This document shows, one piece after another, positions 14,701 through 26,966 of a stretch of DNA of 64,000 nt (position 1 is the stretch's first letter; each line of letters opens with the position of its first letter). The stretch is from Bugulina stolonifera (taxonomy: Eukaryota > Bryozoa > Gymnolaemata > Cheilostomatida > Bugulidae): assembly GCA_935421135.1 (NCBI GenBank), contig OW285188.1:14237233-14301232 (forward strand), given 5' to 3'. The translations under genes were made by a program, and so were the position numbers. The notes under the pieces are model-generated. The model saw only the letters and a program-made list of their open reading frames with translations. It was not told the DNA's origin and made no database searches.

Positions 14701-15147
14701 AGTTAGTGTTTTTTACCAGAAAAATAGAAAATTAAATACAAGCCAATCTCCAAGTGATAGCTCCTGTAGTTGCAACACACCTACACGCTTTTTGGGTATT
14801 TATAGCAGTGGTGAGATAATAAACCAAACCATTCTGCACTGAATACATAATAACCTTAATTAAAACACTTATTGTCACTACTTACCATCGGGTAGCATGT
14901 TTTGGAAAAATCCACCCTGCCCATTTTTCCTCTCGGTAGTAGTAGTTGGTTGCCTAACTTCACCTGAGTCGATATCCTGCGAGTTGATGCCAGATCTCTC
15001 GACTTTAGATTTGACATGATGACCTGAGTTAGAGTTCTCGTTGGCACAACCGCTAAAGTAGGAGAGGATCCACACATCCAGAATGCACCAGCAGAGAGAT
15101 GTTATTACCACGACCTTTATAGTATGCTGCCATTTCCTAGACCACAT
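8767..15147 (-). CDS. GALNT: Polypeptide N-acetylgalactosaminyltransferase with ricin-type lectin domain
   Basis: Thirteen exons join in phase to 588 codons: 15147-14886, 14290-14128, 13781-13606, 13020-12916, 12634-12532, 11607-11437, 11133-11016, 10654-10474, 10391-10252, 10139-10041, 9687-9568, 9247-9181 and 8828-8767. It is a Golgi type II membrane protein: a short cytosolic tail, one membrane span (about residues 12-32), a stem, then the GT27 catalytic domain. Visible motifs are [20 protein letters not shown], the metal-binding Asp-Ala-His (249-251), the acceptor loop [12 protein letters not shown] and [11 protein letters not shown] (356-366). The C-terminal beta-trefoil lectin starts near 474, with CLD at 482-484 and a last repeat with CLAV and an NQVW variant of QxW. 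Such enzymes add the first GalNAc of mucin-type O-glycans to Ser/Thr. Catalytic motifs look intact. The paralogue was not resolved. Confidence 0.94.
11588..11712. repeat. Tandem duplication spanning the GALNT exon 6 acceptor
   Basis: A unit of about 50 bp (starting at gacacacgac) occurs at 11591, 11641 and, degraded, at 11694. The first copy contains the live acceptor of exon 6 and the first 20 or so coding bases. The second copy, upstream in the intron on the minus strand, keeps an exact copy of that acceptor and coding start. Confidence 0.85.
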
Positions 15148-17279
15148 TATATCTGAAATGAAGATACCGTAGTGAACAATTATTATAAAGTATAAAAAGA
15201 AATTTGGAACTCTAGCTTTATAAATTTGCTTTAAACAAGACTCGTTTAGGCTTCCAGAAACTATGCAGATCCCAAATAACTGAAATTGACAGAGTATGTT
15301 TAGTTTACGATCGACTTAGATATTCTACCTGTAGCCTCTAAGCCAGCTAATAATGGAACAGATTAACTAGCATATAGAAGACCTCAGATATAGGTTTAAT
15401 GACGATAGGGCTACATTGTCTAACCAAAGAAGGATTGTAATTAACAGACGCATTATACATTATAAAGTTATGTTCATAAATAGATCATTGGAAATAATGT
15501 TAACAGTAAGCAAGGAATATTTCTACAGGGAGGCCCTACATAAAGTAAAGCTGCTAGCTTACATTCTACAAGGCAGTTAACCGTTAAGAGATCCATTTAA
15601 TTATCTATTTGATGGTAAACAGATTGTCACAACTAAACAAAAGAACCATGGATATCATGAGCAATCCAAAGGTATACCAAATAATATCACTAAGTTATGA
15701 TTTAAATTGACAAAAGAAAGCAGAAAGTGAATCGACGTATATAAAATGGAATGCCATGAACAGTCGACTGTACTAAAAATAATCTTTATCAACTGGGCTG
15801 CCTCCATTAGGGAAAATGGAAGAATTGGTGTAGAATAATTTCAGCACTTTAAACAAGCATTTTAGGGAGTTTGAAAAGCATAATTTGAGATGCTGGCTGA
15901 TTCACACAATGTAAATGTTAATTGTCACAGGTTCTAATTTTTATTTAATCAACTCACTCACTGAGAAAAATTGGTTAAAACTAATGCAAATATATATCCA
16001 ACCAATAACAACAATTACAATAGACCATATGCAAATTCTGCTGAAACCAAAATTATTTTATAGTGATAGTCAGTGCCGCATAATTTTATACATTTTGGGA
16101 TTAATATTCAATATTATAGTAATATGGCCAAGTGAATACCTATAACATAATAAATTTATCGATTGATAACATACAACTTAGAGCTACCAGTAAGTTTAGC
16201 AATATAAGTATACAATTATATGTTCTGTTGGCTAGTAGGCCTATATATGTAATTCTTCACTAGACCAGAGCACCTCGTATTACTTAAATCTTAATTTTTT
16301 AAGACTAGTGCCCGAATAGGTACTATACCATTAACCACAAGCAGCACAGCCCTTCTTCCCACCAGGGAGACTTAATATGATGTAAGTAAGCCAAGTGCAA
16401 GTAGTACCGACCCCATGTCCATAGCTATAAAATAAATTATAGTTGTTTTATATATTTTTTATTAGTTGTAATATATTTATTATAATCATGTACTACTATT
16501 ATAATTATTTGTAATATAATTTAATAAAACAATAACATTTTTAATTTTATTATTAATATAGTTAATATTAATTATACAATACTTATACTTATACTAATAC
16601 TAAGTTTCACTAGACTGTCTAATATATGACTATTTAGTTAAATAAAATAGTTAATAGGAATATTTACTGAGCACCACGAGTTTGATCGTAAAACAATATC
16701 AGCCTTTTATGTTGGTTAATAGTTAATACAGGCTTGTCTTGTATTTGTAAGGATAATATAATATAATTCTAGGAAATTTGAATGGACACAATTTTTGTGG
16801 AAACTCATCACCGGATACACTTCAAAAATGGTTTAACTTTTGATACAGAAGTTGAGCAGATGTATACGTAAACAGGTAGAATATTATTGTTTTATTTGTG
16901 CGTTATGCAATTTACCTGTCGGGCTATCGCTAGCACTACCGCGAAATATTCAAAATACATTGTAATTATTAGCATCTATTGTATTATTTATAATTATTTA
17001 TTCTAATATTTATTTTATTGCTTTCGATAGAATATGTGGAATTATAATAGAGGGGCTAGAGTAACCTGTATATAATATCACGTTTGTTATCTTCAGCACT
17101 CTAATTCTGGCTAGGCCAACGCTACACAACACTTTCATTGATTATTATCATTAGTGATTAGATTATTATTATTATTATTATATAATAATATTATAATTAT
17201 TCGATTATTTTATAAAATAATTAATCACCTTAGTGATAGTGATGATCATAATAATAATTGTTATAAATAACATAATTAT
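15148..17279. other. AT-rich intergenic sequence upstream of GALNT
   Basis: This should contain the GALNT promoter and 5' UTR. It is very AT-rich, especially 16430-17280, with an ATT microsatellite near 17163-17182. I found no convincing exons and no recognisable transposon protein. Confidence 0.5.
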
Positions 17280-17870
17280 TGTATAACTTACTATTCTCTC
17301 TCTTGCGGTCAGTCAATGCGACTAGGACTATTTTGTTGTCAGGACTGGGTTTTGTTGCAGTTTTCCATGAGTCTGTTGATTGCCATGATGATGATATGAT
17401 TTACCAGGTTTTCAGGTTGATTTCCTTGTGTTTTATGTTTCTTTTTGCAACATCTTTAAATCTTAGTCGAGGTCTTCTCAGGTTTCGCTTTCCTTTCGTT
17501 AGTTGAGAGTACAGCAGTTGCCTTGGGAGCCAGTCATTGCCCATCCTGTGCATATAGTCTAACCATCTAAGGTTCCTCACTATGAGGATGTCAGCCATGC
17601 ACGCAAATTGGCACATTTGTGATTTCGCCATGCCATTTGATTCTCATGATGTCTCTCAATTATCTCATCATGAAAGCGTTTAGTTTCTTCACATGCGTCC
17701 TGTATGCTGTCCAAGTTTCAGCTTCATATGGAAGACTTGAAAGTACCACAACTCTGTAGACTTTACATTTTACGCTGATGGAGACATGCTTGTTGTTTCA
17801 TAGTCTCCGCTGCAGTCTTCCAAAAGCGTGACTGAGTATGTCGATAGCATTTTATATACCGCATACTTAT
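17280..17870 (-). mobile_element. Degenerate 3' end of a LINE (non-LTR retrotransposon)
   Basis: On the minus strand, translated pieces match the C-terminal end of animal LINE reverse transcriptases: KVYRVVVLSSLPYEAETW with a following WTAYRTHVKKL, then IKWHGEITN, then LRWLDYMHRMGNDWLPRQLL and a KGKR...RPRLRFKDV tail. These pieces are in different frames with stops between them, so the copy is dead and lacks its RT core. It lies between two divergent genes. Confidence 0.75.
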
Positions 17871-18249
17871 ATGTAGGTGCTTAGGCCTGTCTTATTTATA
17901 GTGGCATATGAGCTTACCAAGGTCTCACCAAGACTCCTCAGTCACTGCCTGTTGTGAGCTCAATGTGAAGCATCACTTGACAAAGTGGAAGCAGACAGTG
18001 CTGATGCTACCGTTTTCACCTGCCCTGTCGTAATGTGGCTGCTCTGGTTCTGAAGAGGGCCAAGGTGGATCTTTATCCTGCATGCAGTTGATATACACGT
18101 AGGCGGCCTGCGTTATTTTAAGTCCTAATCCACATGGACTGAGTGGTCAGCCTGAGCCTGAAAAACTTGTCACCAACAGGAAATTTAACTCAGGCTGGCT
18201 GATCTAGAGGCAAGGATCTTGACCCCTAGGCCATATATAACATTATTGG

Positions 18250-18850
18250 GAATATTGTAATGGTTTCTGTGATTTGGTGCGGTCGTCCTTTGACGACTAT
18301 CGACCCAGAAATGAAGTGCCTATGAGTGGTAATAGGACTTCGCATTACATGAAAGATCGAGCGGTCTCAGTAGCCCAAATACTACCAGAGACGACCCATC
18401 TGGTCCCAAGTCTGACCTTCAAACTATACGTTGAAAGAGAGTGATCCGACCTAGTAGGCGGTTCGCTAAGCGAATGACCTGACAAAAGGAAGTGAAAGTC
18501 TCTGTATCAAGTATAGATGTGTCTTTATTGAAAGCCAAGTGAAGACTGAGACAATGAACAGTAAAACAGTGCCCTTTATATAGTATAAGGACTTCCAGCC
18601 GACGTAAGGTCGGGAAAAGACGACGTGTGGTCGTCCGGAAGTTGCGCAACAAGATGGCCGCCGGAAGCCCGACGGCCGACCCAAAATAGGTTGGGTTATA
18701 CAAAAGTTGCTTATAATGGTCCAATTCATGTACAAAATGAATATCAATGGATTCTGAGAGGTCGGGCCTCTGTACATGGGTATAAAAGGCATAAAAAGAC
18801 AGTAATAATCATGTAACTATATACAATTAATATAGGAGGACAATACATGA
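18250..18850 (-). mobile_element. Possible solo LTR (boundaries uncertain)
   Basis: On the minus strand a TATATAAAG box (18582-18574) is followed about 50 bp later by AATAAA (18529-18524), the spacing expected of an LTR with a short R region. The segment is much richer in G+C than its surroundings and has no coding homology. I could not fix TG...CA ends or a target-site duplication. The GC-rich block at 18590-18700 could instead belong to a HAUS4 promoter. Confidence 0.3.
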
Positions 18851-19222
18851 ATAAGTAACGAGTATAAACACATGGAGACACGTATATAGACAGTAATTAA
18901 TGGTTTAACATGCAATGCAGTTGAATATGAGTATACGAACAGCTAATTATGAGAGTGTGAGTGTCAGATGAGTAGTGCTGTAACAACTACTAGGCACTTA
19001 GGGTGCGGTGGAGCTTCGTCCGGTAGTTGGAGTCGTATACAAATGTCCTGTACCATTACAATATTGGTGTGGTACAGTTCTGCTAAAGGCTTTTCTTATG
19101 TGACCGAATCCAATGTTACAGCCATTGAAAACATAGTTGTACTGCTTTGATCTATTCTATTATATGTTCCAATTGGGAAAGGTTATTCTTTTTACTTCTA
19201 GTTAATAGAATTGGTTTATACC

Positions 19223-22200
19223 ATGGAAACAGAAAATGAGACATTTTTGTCTTCTCTATCCGCCAAGCTCCAACAGAGGTACAAGGTAGGATTAAAAACT
19301 TTTGTCTGTTTTGCTACGGCTTGTTGTTAATAAAAAATATTGAATGAAATTGTATTAACATTTTACCATGTTATACTCGTCTGTGTCTTGAGAAGACAGT
19401 GTTATTGCATTATGTATACATAAGATCCTTGGTGGGTGGAGTTGGGTAAGCTAGCCCTCTGATTGATTGCATAATATTTAAGTTCCCAAAGAATGAGGAG
19501 CTGGAGGAGGTGAAGATGAAGTGGTGTAAAGTTGAGCTGGTAGCCGAGGCTGTGCATGACGTGTGTGATGAACATGATGTGAATCTGTTAGATACAGCTA
19601 ACAAAGGAAAAGATGATGAGGTACGTATGTATAGTATACTGAGCTTGTACAGATTGTTGGAAACAGTTTTGGTATTACAGTTTTGTATTAAAGTTTGGTA
19701 TTACAGTTTGGTATTGAAGTTTGGTATTACAGTTTGGTATTAAAGTTTGGTTTTACAGGTTGCTAGACTATTTAGGCCTATATGTGAAACTATAATGGTG
19801 CTCCTATGATGCTAAACTTTATTCTACACATGATGTTGTTTCAAGGTTCATGTACTTTATTTAACATAGCAAAATATTGGCATTATATTCAGAAATCTGC
19901 ATACTATCAGAGAGATACATATTCTTGCAAGAAAAACATTATATTATTTCATTATGTACATGTAGCCTACTTTAACGTACAATCAACAAACGGTAATGAA
20001 ATTATTTTGCTAATTTTGTTTAGTATCAAAGTAAATTATACATTTAGTGAAAAGTTTTTAAAGTTGTAATAATTTTTAGTGAGTAAACTTGCTGTATTTC
20101 GTTTATGGCAGATTGTTTCAGAGCTGAAGGAGAGACTGATGTTGGCTGAAAGTGAGCAATATATTAAATCTACTGCACAGTCATCTGATGCTGTGAGGGC
20201 AAACATATTAAACATTGGCTCTGCTCGTAAATTGCCACCTCCAACAGAGGTAAGACAATCATCCAATCAAGTTTTACTTATGGTGTATGGTGCAATGTAT
20301 CTGAACAAAGTGACATGTAGTGTTATGTCTCTTTATCAATTATTATGAACTACAAGTAGGTTTGAGTATTCACACTGAATACAACTTATACAATTATGCA
20401 TTTATTAACAGATTCCACACTTATATAACAATGATTTGACGGTCAGCCCTCATAATTTTTTTATTCTGAATCACTCTATATATTCAAGAATCCAAGGACT
20501 AACATGCTGTGTGTATGAAAATGTATACTCTGGAGTACAAGTGTGCGCTACGTATGTGTGATATTTGGTTTATTCTATTCCTTGTAATATTTAGACTGTT
20601 AAAGAAGAGTTCCGGAGGTTGGTCCACGAGAGAATCCGTAAGAAACTATTAGCCATCAGCCAGTTCTATCAGCCTAGTTCAGTTACAGCAGGTACTTTAG
20701 ATTGTAGATTGTTATCCATTTTGGAATTAGCTTCCCTTGGTAAGAATCTTGCATGTGCATACAACTCTCAGTCTAGGGAGTTTGGCCATTTTTCATATTA
20801 TTTTAATATTAGTTTTTATGCAAGGATCTTTTGATTTGTCCATAGAGCAGTCAATGGCTTGGTTTCCTTTCATGAAAATACCAGCCCTTGATTGGGGTTT
20901 GAAGCCTCTACGGCACCTAGTATCCTAGCACAAGTGAACAAATTCTTGCATCCTAACATCGAACTCTCAGTCTATGTGTATTTGGTAATCAGTGTATGGA
21001 CTAAGATAACAAATTTATCATACTGTAAACTGTAAATGTGATTCTAGCATCATCTGTAGCATTATTCAACTTTGGTATGCGTACATTTCAATATTTCCCG
21101 CCGCAGGTACAAACTTGCTCAATGCTAAAGCATCTCAGTTACCTGCTGTTATAGTCAAGGATGTAGATAATGTATGTAAAAATAAAGAGGAAATAGAACT
21201 GATTAAGGGACGACGACAGGCACAGTTACTAAATCTTCAGCAGGTATTGGTGCAGCCCTCTGCTACATGCTAATGGCAGTCAGATTGTGGATTCAATTGT
21301 AAGCCCAAGGGTTTCGATGATACGTACAATGTATAATATGCATTATTGACTAGTAGTTAATGCAGTATGAAACACAAAACAACATACATGTACAATGTAT
21401 GTGCTCAGTTAGAATTGTCTAGAACTAGGTTGACACTGTTAATAGATACTATGAGAAGTGAGAACCCACATTGTTAGCTGGATGTTACTCTTCTAAATCT
21501 ACTGTACAATTGCTCTACTACTGCACAGTAACTGTACTACTGTAGTTCATTGTGTATTTGAAGGAGTATACGAGAGTGCTACAGTTGCTAGAAACCATAT
21601 TGGTAAAATATAAGTTATCTACAGTGCATGAGCACGAAACTAAAACAGTACACCGTCTTGCTGCTAAAGCCGAAGCGTTGACTGCAAAAACTGGGTGAGT
21701 TGCACGTTCATGAAAATGTTTGCACCATAAGTGACACGGAGGAGGCATTGGTTTCAGGATGCAATGCATTATAATAATAGAGTTCATGTACAAGTATTAG
21801 TCTTGTGTACACTGACGAGGATGCTGATCATGATCAAAGTTAGTGTAATGGAAGGCGTGTCATTCAGTCTCGAAAGCACTGCTGTCCTGCCTCGTAAAAC
21901 ATAACCAGCCAAGCGCAGGTTTGTCTGCGGACTGCGTATCCACTGACCACTTCAACAAAATTGTTGTTATTGTTGCTTGTTTTATAGGCTTATAGAGAAG
22001 GAATTGTTAGCAGACACTTACACTCCAGATATAGTCAAGGAACTTGCCAATATCAGGTACAGTACTTGAGTCAATTGTAGTATCTACAAATTACTTCTGC
22101 TAATAGCGAATCAGTACTTTTTAAGATTTGTGGGCGAAATTTCCAATTTTCTTGATATCACAATATGATAAACTTGCCACTTTTAACCAGGAGGCGAATA

Positions 22201-22380
22201 GATGACCAGTTTGCAACAACACGTGAAAAGCTGGCTCGGGCAGAAAGTGAACATCACTCATGTACAGCAGCTGGACCTGAATTAAAACAATTGGCCAACG
22301 AATATGCTCAACTCAAGAAGGATATTGAAGCTAGAACTTGGGCATTAGAAGAACTAAAGACCGCCTCAAGCAGAAAGTAA
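19223..22380 (+). CDS. HAUS4: HAUS augmin-like complex subunit 4
   Basis: Eight exons join in phase to 320 codons: 19223-19285, 19483-19620, 20112-20249, 20595-20691, 21107-21243, 21564-21694, 21988-22056 and 22191-22380. It is an almost wholly helical, coiled-coil protein. The C-terminal half aligns by eye with vertebrate HAUS4: a long coiled coil (EYTRVLQLLETILVKYKL), then LADTYTPDIVKELANIR, then NEYAQLKKDIEARTWALEEL near the end. HAUS4 is one of eight augmin subunits that recruit gamma-tubulin to existing spindle microtubules for branching nucleation. Length is somewhat below human HAUS4 (about 363 aa), the shortfall being at the N terminus. The start at 19223 (METENETFLSSL) is the first ATG of the exon, and an alternative upstream start cannot be excluded. 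It is tail-to-tail with BOLL. Confidence 0.88.
19671..19758 (+). repeat. 26-bp minisatellite, HAUS4 intron 2
   Basis: Four ACAG tetramers occur exactly 26 bp apart (19677, 19703, 19729, 19755) within a repeated GTTTGGTATTACAG-type unit. The tract has about 3.5 copies and begins some 50 bp after exon 2. Each unit ends in a splice-acceptor-like TTACAG. Confidence 0.85.
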
Positions 22381-22963
22381 TCTTTTGGTATGAAAAGTTT
22401 TTTCAAAGTAAAGTTCCATTTGTCTAACCACACCACATGCAGGTCTCATTCAAGTAGGCCTATGATTTTTCTTTCTAGCATATTATAAGAACTACATGTA
22501 CATGAATAGACAATATTTATTAGCATCTTTACGGTATATATATATGTACATCTAGAATAATTATTGTTAATATATATTTGATAATAATAAGGTAATATTG
22601 TAAAGTATATACATGTACATTAATAATATTTGTATGACATTGATGATTGTACACAACTTGGCTAATTACATAATTACAGACATAATGATCTAGTTGTATC
22701 TTGCCAATCTTGCCAAATTTTCTTGCCATTCTTAAAGTTATTCTTTCGTCTAATATAAAGAGAGCTAGATGTAAAATTATAGCAAACAATATAATGCTCT
22801 TTTACACTAAGAAAATCAGCAGACAGTGCTAAAATATTAGGGTGTAGAAATAATACTAATCATAAGTTTTATAAGATTTTCTTGTCGTTAAAAACTTAGT
22901 CATTTAATATAGGGAAAATAACTTAACAGCTTGTAAAGTCGTGTACAATAGCAATTTAGTCAT
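22381..22963. other. Shared 3' spacer of HAUS4 and BOLL
   Basis: These 583 bp separate two convergent stop codons, so both 3' UTRs must lie here or overlap. The sequence is AT-rich with no reading frame of interest. Confidence 0.6.
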
Positions 22964-25900
22964 TTATATACCGTTTGCGGCAGCAGGGGTTGCTGGTGGA
23001 GTTGGAGGGGCAATGCTGGCAGCCAATCTCATATCTTGTTCATACTTGCCACGCATATCATGAGGAATATAAGTGATACCAGCTGGTCCTCTACCATTGG
23101 GCAACATGGTTGGTTTGAAAGTAGTAGTAGCTAAAGGGGCGCTGAAACATCCGACAGGATAATGAGTTGGTGCTGGAGCCATTCTCTTTACTGGAGGAGG
23201 CTGGGGCGACACAGAAGCAGCACCATGAAATGTGTGTGGCTGGTGCACAGCTCTGCCGGGTTGCATCGATGAGATCAAGCTAGTAGCAGATTGGCAATTG
23301 TTGATAGGTATGCCATCAGCACTTGTTACAACTGAGTTGCATCTCTGTTCAGTCTGCAAAAATATTGAGTAAAATTTTCACCACATTCTCAATGCGAGCA
23401 TGTATCTAGGTTGGACATGGTAAAATGAGCATGTACTTAGAGATCACTACTACCAAGCTGAAGCAGCACATAAAACTGTATACACCCTTTTATAAATAGA
23501 CTGCCACTATTTTGATGGTTACCACCTTACATCATTAACATTGTTCTCTTGCATGGTTCCCTCAGACAGCTCCAGAAACTGTGGTGTAACACCCGGTGTG
23601 GTGGCAGGGGGCGTGCACATCATATCAGGGTAGATGTTGGCAGTCGACACAGCAGTAACTGAAGATGGCTAAAACATTATAAACAACACTGAATGCCACC
23701 TGAATTAGTTGTGCTAGCTGCATGTACATGTAGATGTTTACTTGCATTTCTTGAAATGCTACTAAATAGAAAATATGGTTTGATGCTAGAGCTACTGCAC
23801 TGCCATCCAGTTGACTCCATATCCCATGATTAAATTCTAAGGTAACCCATTGATTCTCAGCCTCACTGCAAGTCTCATCACCCTTAGCACTAATTTGTGT
23901 ACATCATTTACGACACAGACCTCATTGTAACTAAGGAGTTGTGTTCATATAACCGGGTTTAACAAACTTGTAGCATTCATTTTTACCTGATAGCACCTTG
24001 TAGAAAGCCATTGTTGAGAAGCATTTGGGTATTGCAATGCTGTAGCAACCTGAGCTTGAACAGGGGTAGTCTAGAAAATTAAAATTTGAAATCCTCACCA
24101 AGAAAGATTTACAACTTACAACCAAAGTTGACTTGCACATTGTTTATTATAACAATATTGTAATGTTGCACACTTGTAACTGACAATATTCATTCGTACA
24201 TACCGAGTAAGGATAAGTTGGTTGTTGCATGTATAGAGCAGGAACTTGAGCAGGAATAATCATGTTTGAATATCCACCTGTTCCCACTTGAGGCTGAACC
24301 TGTAGCATATTAACAAACAACGTTAATAGATTGGCGAATTAAAAATTTGCATGCAATGTTTTTGCACAATCCCTACCATAACTGCATAACTAATATAAAT
24401 ACGGAGGTGCATTTAATGTTGGCCTACCTGCTGCTGCAGAGCTTGCTGGTAACTATCCGATGGCACCATTGCCAACCCTCCGGTTGTAGCATAGCCATAA
24501 GGGTTGGTGGTCAAGAACATAGCAGGTGCACCAGACACAGCCGGGTAGCCATCTAAGCAAAATATCAACAATCAAAGTTGCATATAAAAAACTCAGATCA
24601 TCAACTGCAATAGTAATTGTACATGTAGTTCACTATACCAGTGTTGCGTTAGGGTTTGTAATAGAACTGCATACAATGTATTTATTGTGCATAGCCAATT
24701 AACTAGTTGATTTGAATAAATTCATCACAGGTACATTTTGTATTGGAATGAGGTGCACACCGTCCAGAAGCTCAATTTTTTTTTTTAGAAATAACATCTC
24801 ATTGAATAGAAAGAAAGAATTAACAATTAACCACACATCCAGTAAATAAAAGCAAACAATTTATGTAAAACAGAAAAAAAAACAAGTGGCTGCTGTACTG
24901 TGATCTTGTATATCAATGCTATGAGAAAGACCAATTACATGCTTAACTTACCAACAAGGCGTGGAAAGGCTTGCTAAAATTCAACATATCGATTATTAGA
25001 ATTGTAATTCTTATAGAAATTAGGAAACACTAAAAGCTACTTGACATGCATAGGTTTCAGCTTTTTTAAACTGCCAAAAGTGTAGAATTTGCATCATATG
25101 GTTTTTATGACACTTAGCTTATCAACAAACACACATAAAATATAAGTAAAATGTTATAATCAATATTGTCAAAAAAATATTTCACTATAGAGCTTCACTA
25201 AATATTTAACACGGACCTGTTTCCTAACAGCTGGTCCAATGTTCAACTTTCTGTCTTTAAAAATCAAATTCTCCGATTCCTTGTTAATGATTTTCTCAGC
25301 ATCTTCCTGGGTTTCGAAGGTCACAAATCCGTACCTGCAAAGAGGAAGCACTAGTATTACTAAAGCGCAATTCTAAAGGGCACAGAGAATATTGTCAAAC
25401 AGAGGTACAACAACCATAAATTTCAGGCACATATGTATTCATTCAGCAGTGAAGTATGTAATATTACATACCCTTTAGAAACACCTGCTCTATCACATAT
25501 AATCTTGGTGTCCTTAACAGCTCCAAATCCAGAGAAAAATTCTTTCAACTCCAAATCAGTAGTCTACAAGAATCATTGCCACAGCATAATATTTTAAATC
25601 AATCCCTACTGAACCAATGCTGCAAGAACATCCAAAACATACATGATAAATTCATCACAAAGTTCATGATTAACTTGAGGAACCTTTTTGAAAACACATA
25701 CACATTGTGTAGCTCACCATGCCTAGCGCAAATCAGAACTTGAAAAGCATTTTATTACAAGAGCATAGATGGAGTGAACATAGATGTGTATTGACTGCAC
25801 AGTATAACTTTTTAACACTTCTACATGACCGTATACTATTTAGAAATCACCTGTGTAGCTATTCCGCCAACAAAGATCCGATTTGGAATCACTGTTCCCG

Positions 25901-26966
25901 TCTTTGGAACCTGGTTGGAAACGATTGATTGAGCTAGGTTAGTAGCTGAGAGATCCGTCGTGCAGAGAGACTGAAACAATCGTAAAAAGCAGTGAATACA
26001 ATATTAATAAGTCTTTCACATTGTACAGTTATTGAAATTGCTATATAAATATATAATAATGGAAACATAAAGTAAACACAATGAACATCACAGTCATGCT
26101 TATTAACAGTATAGTAATTATAGTTACAATAAATTGAATATAAAATAATATTCAATACACACTCAAGAATTAAAAGTTATTTTTAATTTTAGGATTATCA
26201 TGTAACTACAATATTATTGTATTCCTCTGTCTATTGAACTTCCACTGCTACTTGGAGCAAACATTGACATTCACCATATTATAGAGTATGTTATATACAT
26301 CAATACAACCATTTAGATAAGTTTTAGTTAGTTACAAAACAAATTCCTAACTGATCTAAAGTTAGGGCAAGTTTAGTGTGAAGCACAACAACCACAACAG
26401 CTACATTACAGTTACTAGATTGTTGGACTGGAGAATTTCAATTTTGAGCCAATTTGATTTTTAGAACCAGTCCAAATCCAATGTGTTTCAACAACGTCAA
26501 TACAATTATAATAATGATAAATCAGAGTTCTAAAAGTATTATAATTATATGAATATAGTACATCAGAATATTTTGGCTATTACTTATTTACTACATGTAT
26601 GTAACTATAGATATTAACTACTATTAATAGCATAAGATAATGGTAATTATAATTAATACTCATATCGGTACTGCTAAACTAACTATGACTATAATAAAAC
26701 TAAAACTCTAAATTTTAGAGTTTTAGTTTTATTTATAGTTATAGACTGAAATAAATTAATAATTATAACCTACCTTAACCTTAATCCTAACCCTAGTCCT
26801 ATAGAAAGCAACCAATCGCAATACTAGTTATTATAACTAATAATAAAAAGATGTAAAATTTACCAATCCAATACGGTAAGTAATAGTATTTAGTATATAC
26901 AGTAGCATTAGTATAACATAAGATTAGATAAAACAAAAATATAAAAACTTTAATTTTACTTACCAT
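22964..26966 (-). CDS. BOLL: BOULE-like RNA-binding protein (DAZ family)
   Basis: Ten exons join in phase to 395 codons: 26966-26964, 25970-25851, 25563-25472, 25334-25217, 24973-24952, 24552-24428, 24299-24204, 24070-23987, 23668-23531 and 23353-22964. One RRM covers about residues 31-110, with RNP2 (IFVGGI) and RNP1 (KGYGFVTF) intact and the DAZ-family run GYGFVTFETQEDAEKI and KLNIGPAVRKQ. The rest is low-complexity, rich in Gln, Pro, Tyr, Ala and Thr, with a 130-residue last exon. Boule proteins are germline translational regulators conserved across animals. The first coding exon holds only the ATG. Exon 5 is a 22-base microexon needed to restore phase. Exon 4 ends at an unusual GTCCGT donor. 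I saw no clear DAZ repeat. The tail is longer than in vertebrate BOLL. Confidence 0.92.
26696..26730. repeat. Perfect 17-bp palindrome in BOLL intron 1
   Basis: Two 17-bp arms (aaaactaaaactctaaa and its exact complement) flank a single T. It is AT-rich, inside the intron after the start codon, and has no known function. Confidence 0.9.

Noticed and set aside
26766..26800. Telomere-like taaccttaatcctaaccctag stretch
   Set aside because: Only one or two imperfect units; too short to be interstitial telomere sequence. A similar fragment at about 30298 is equally weak.
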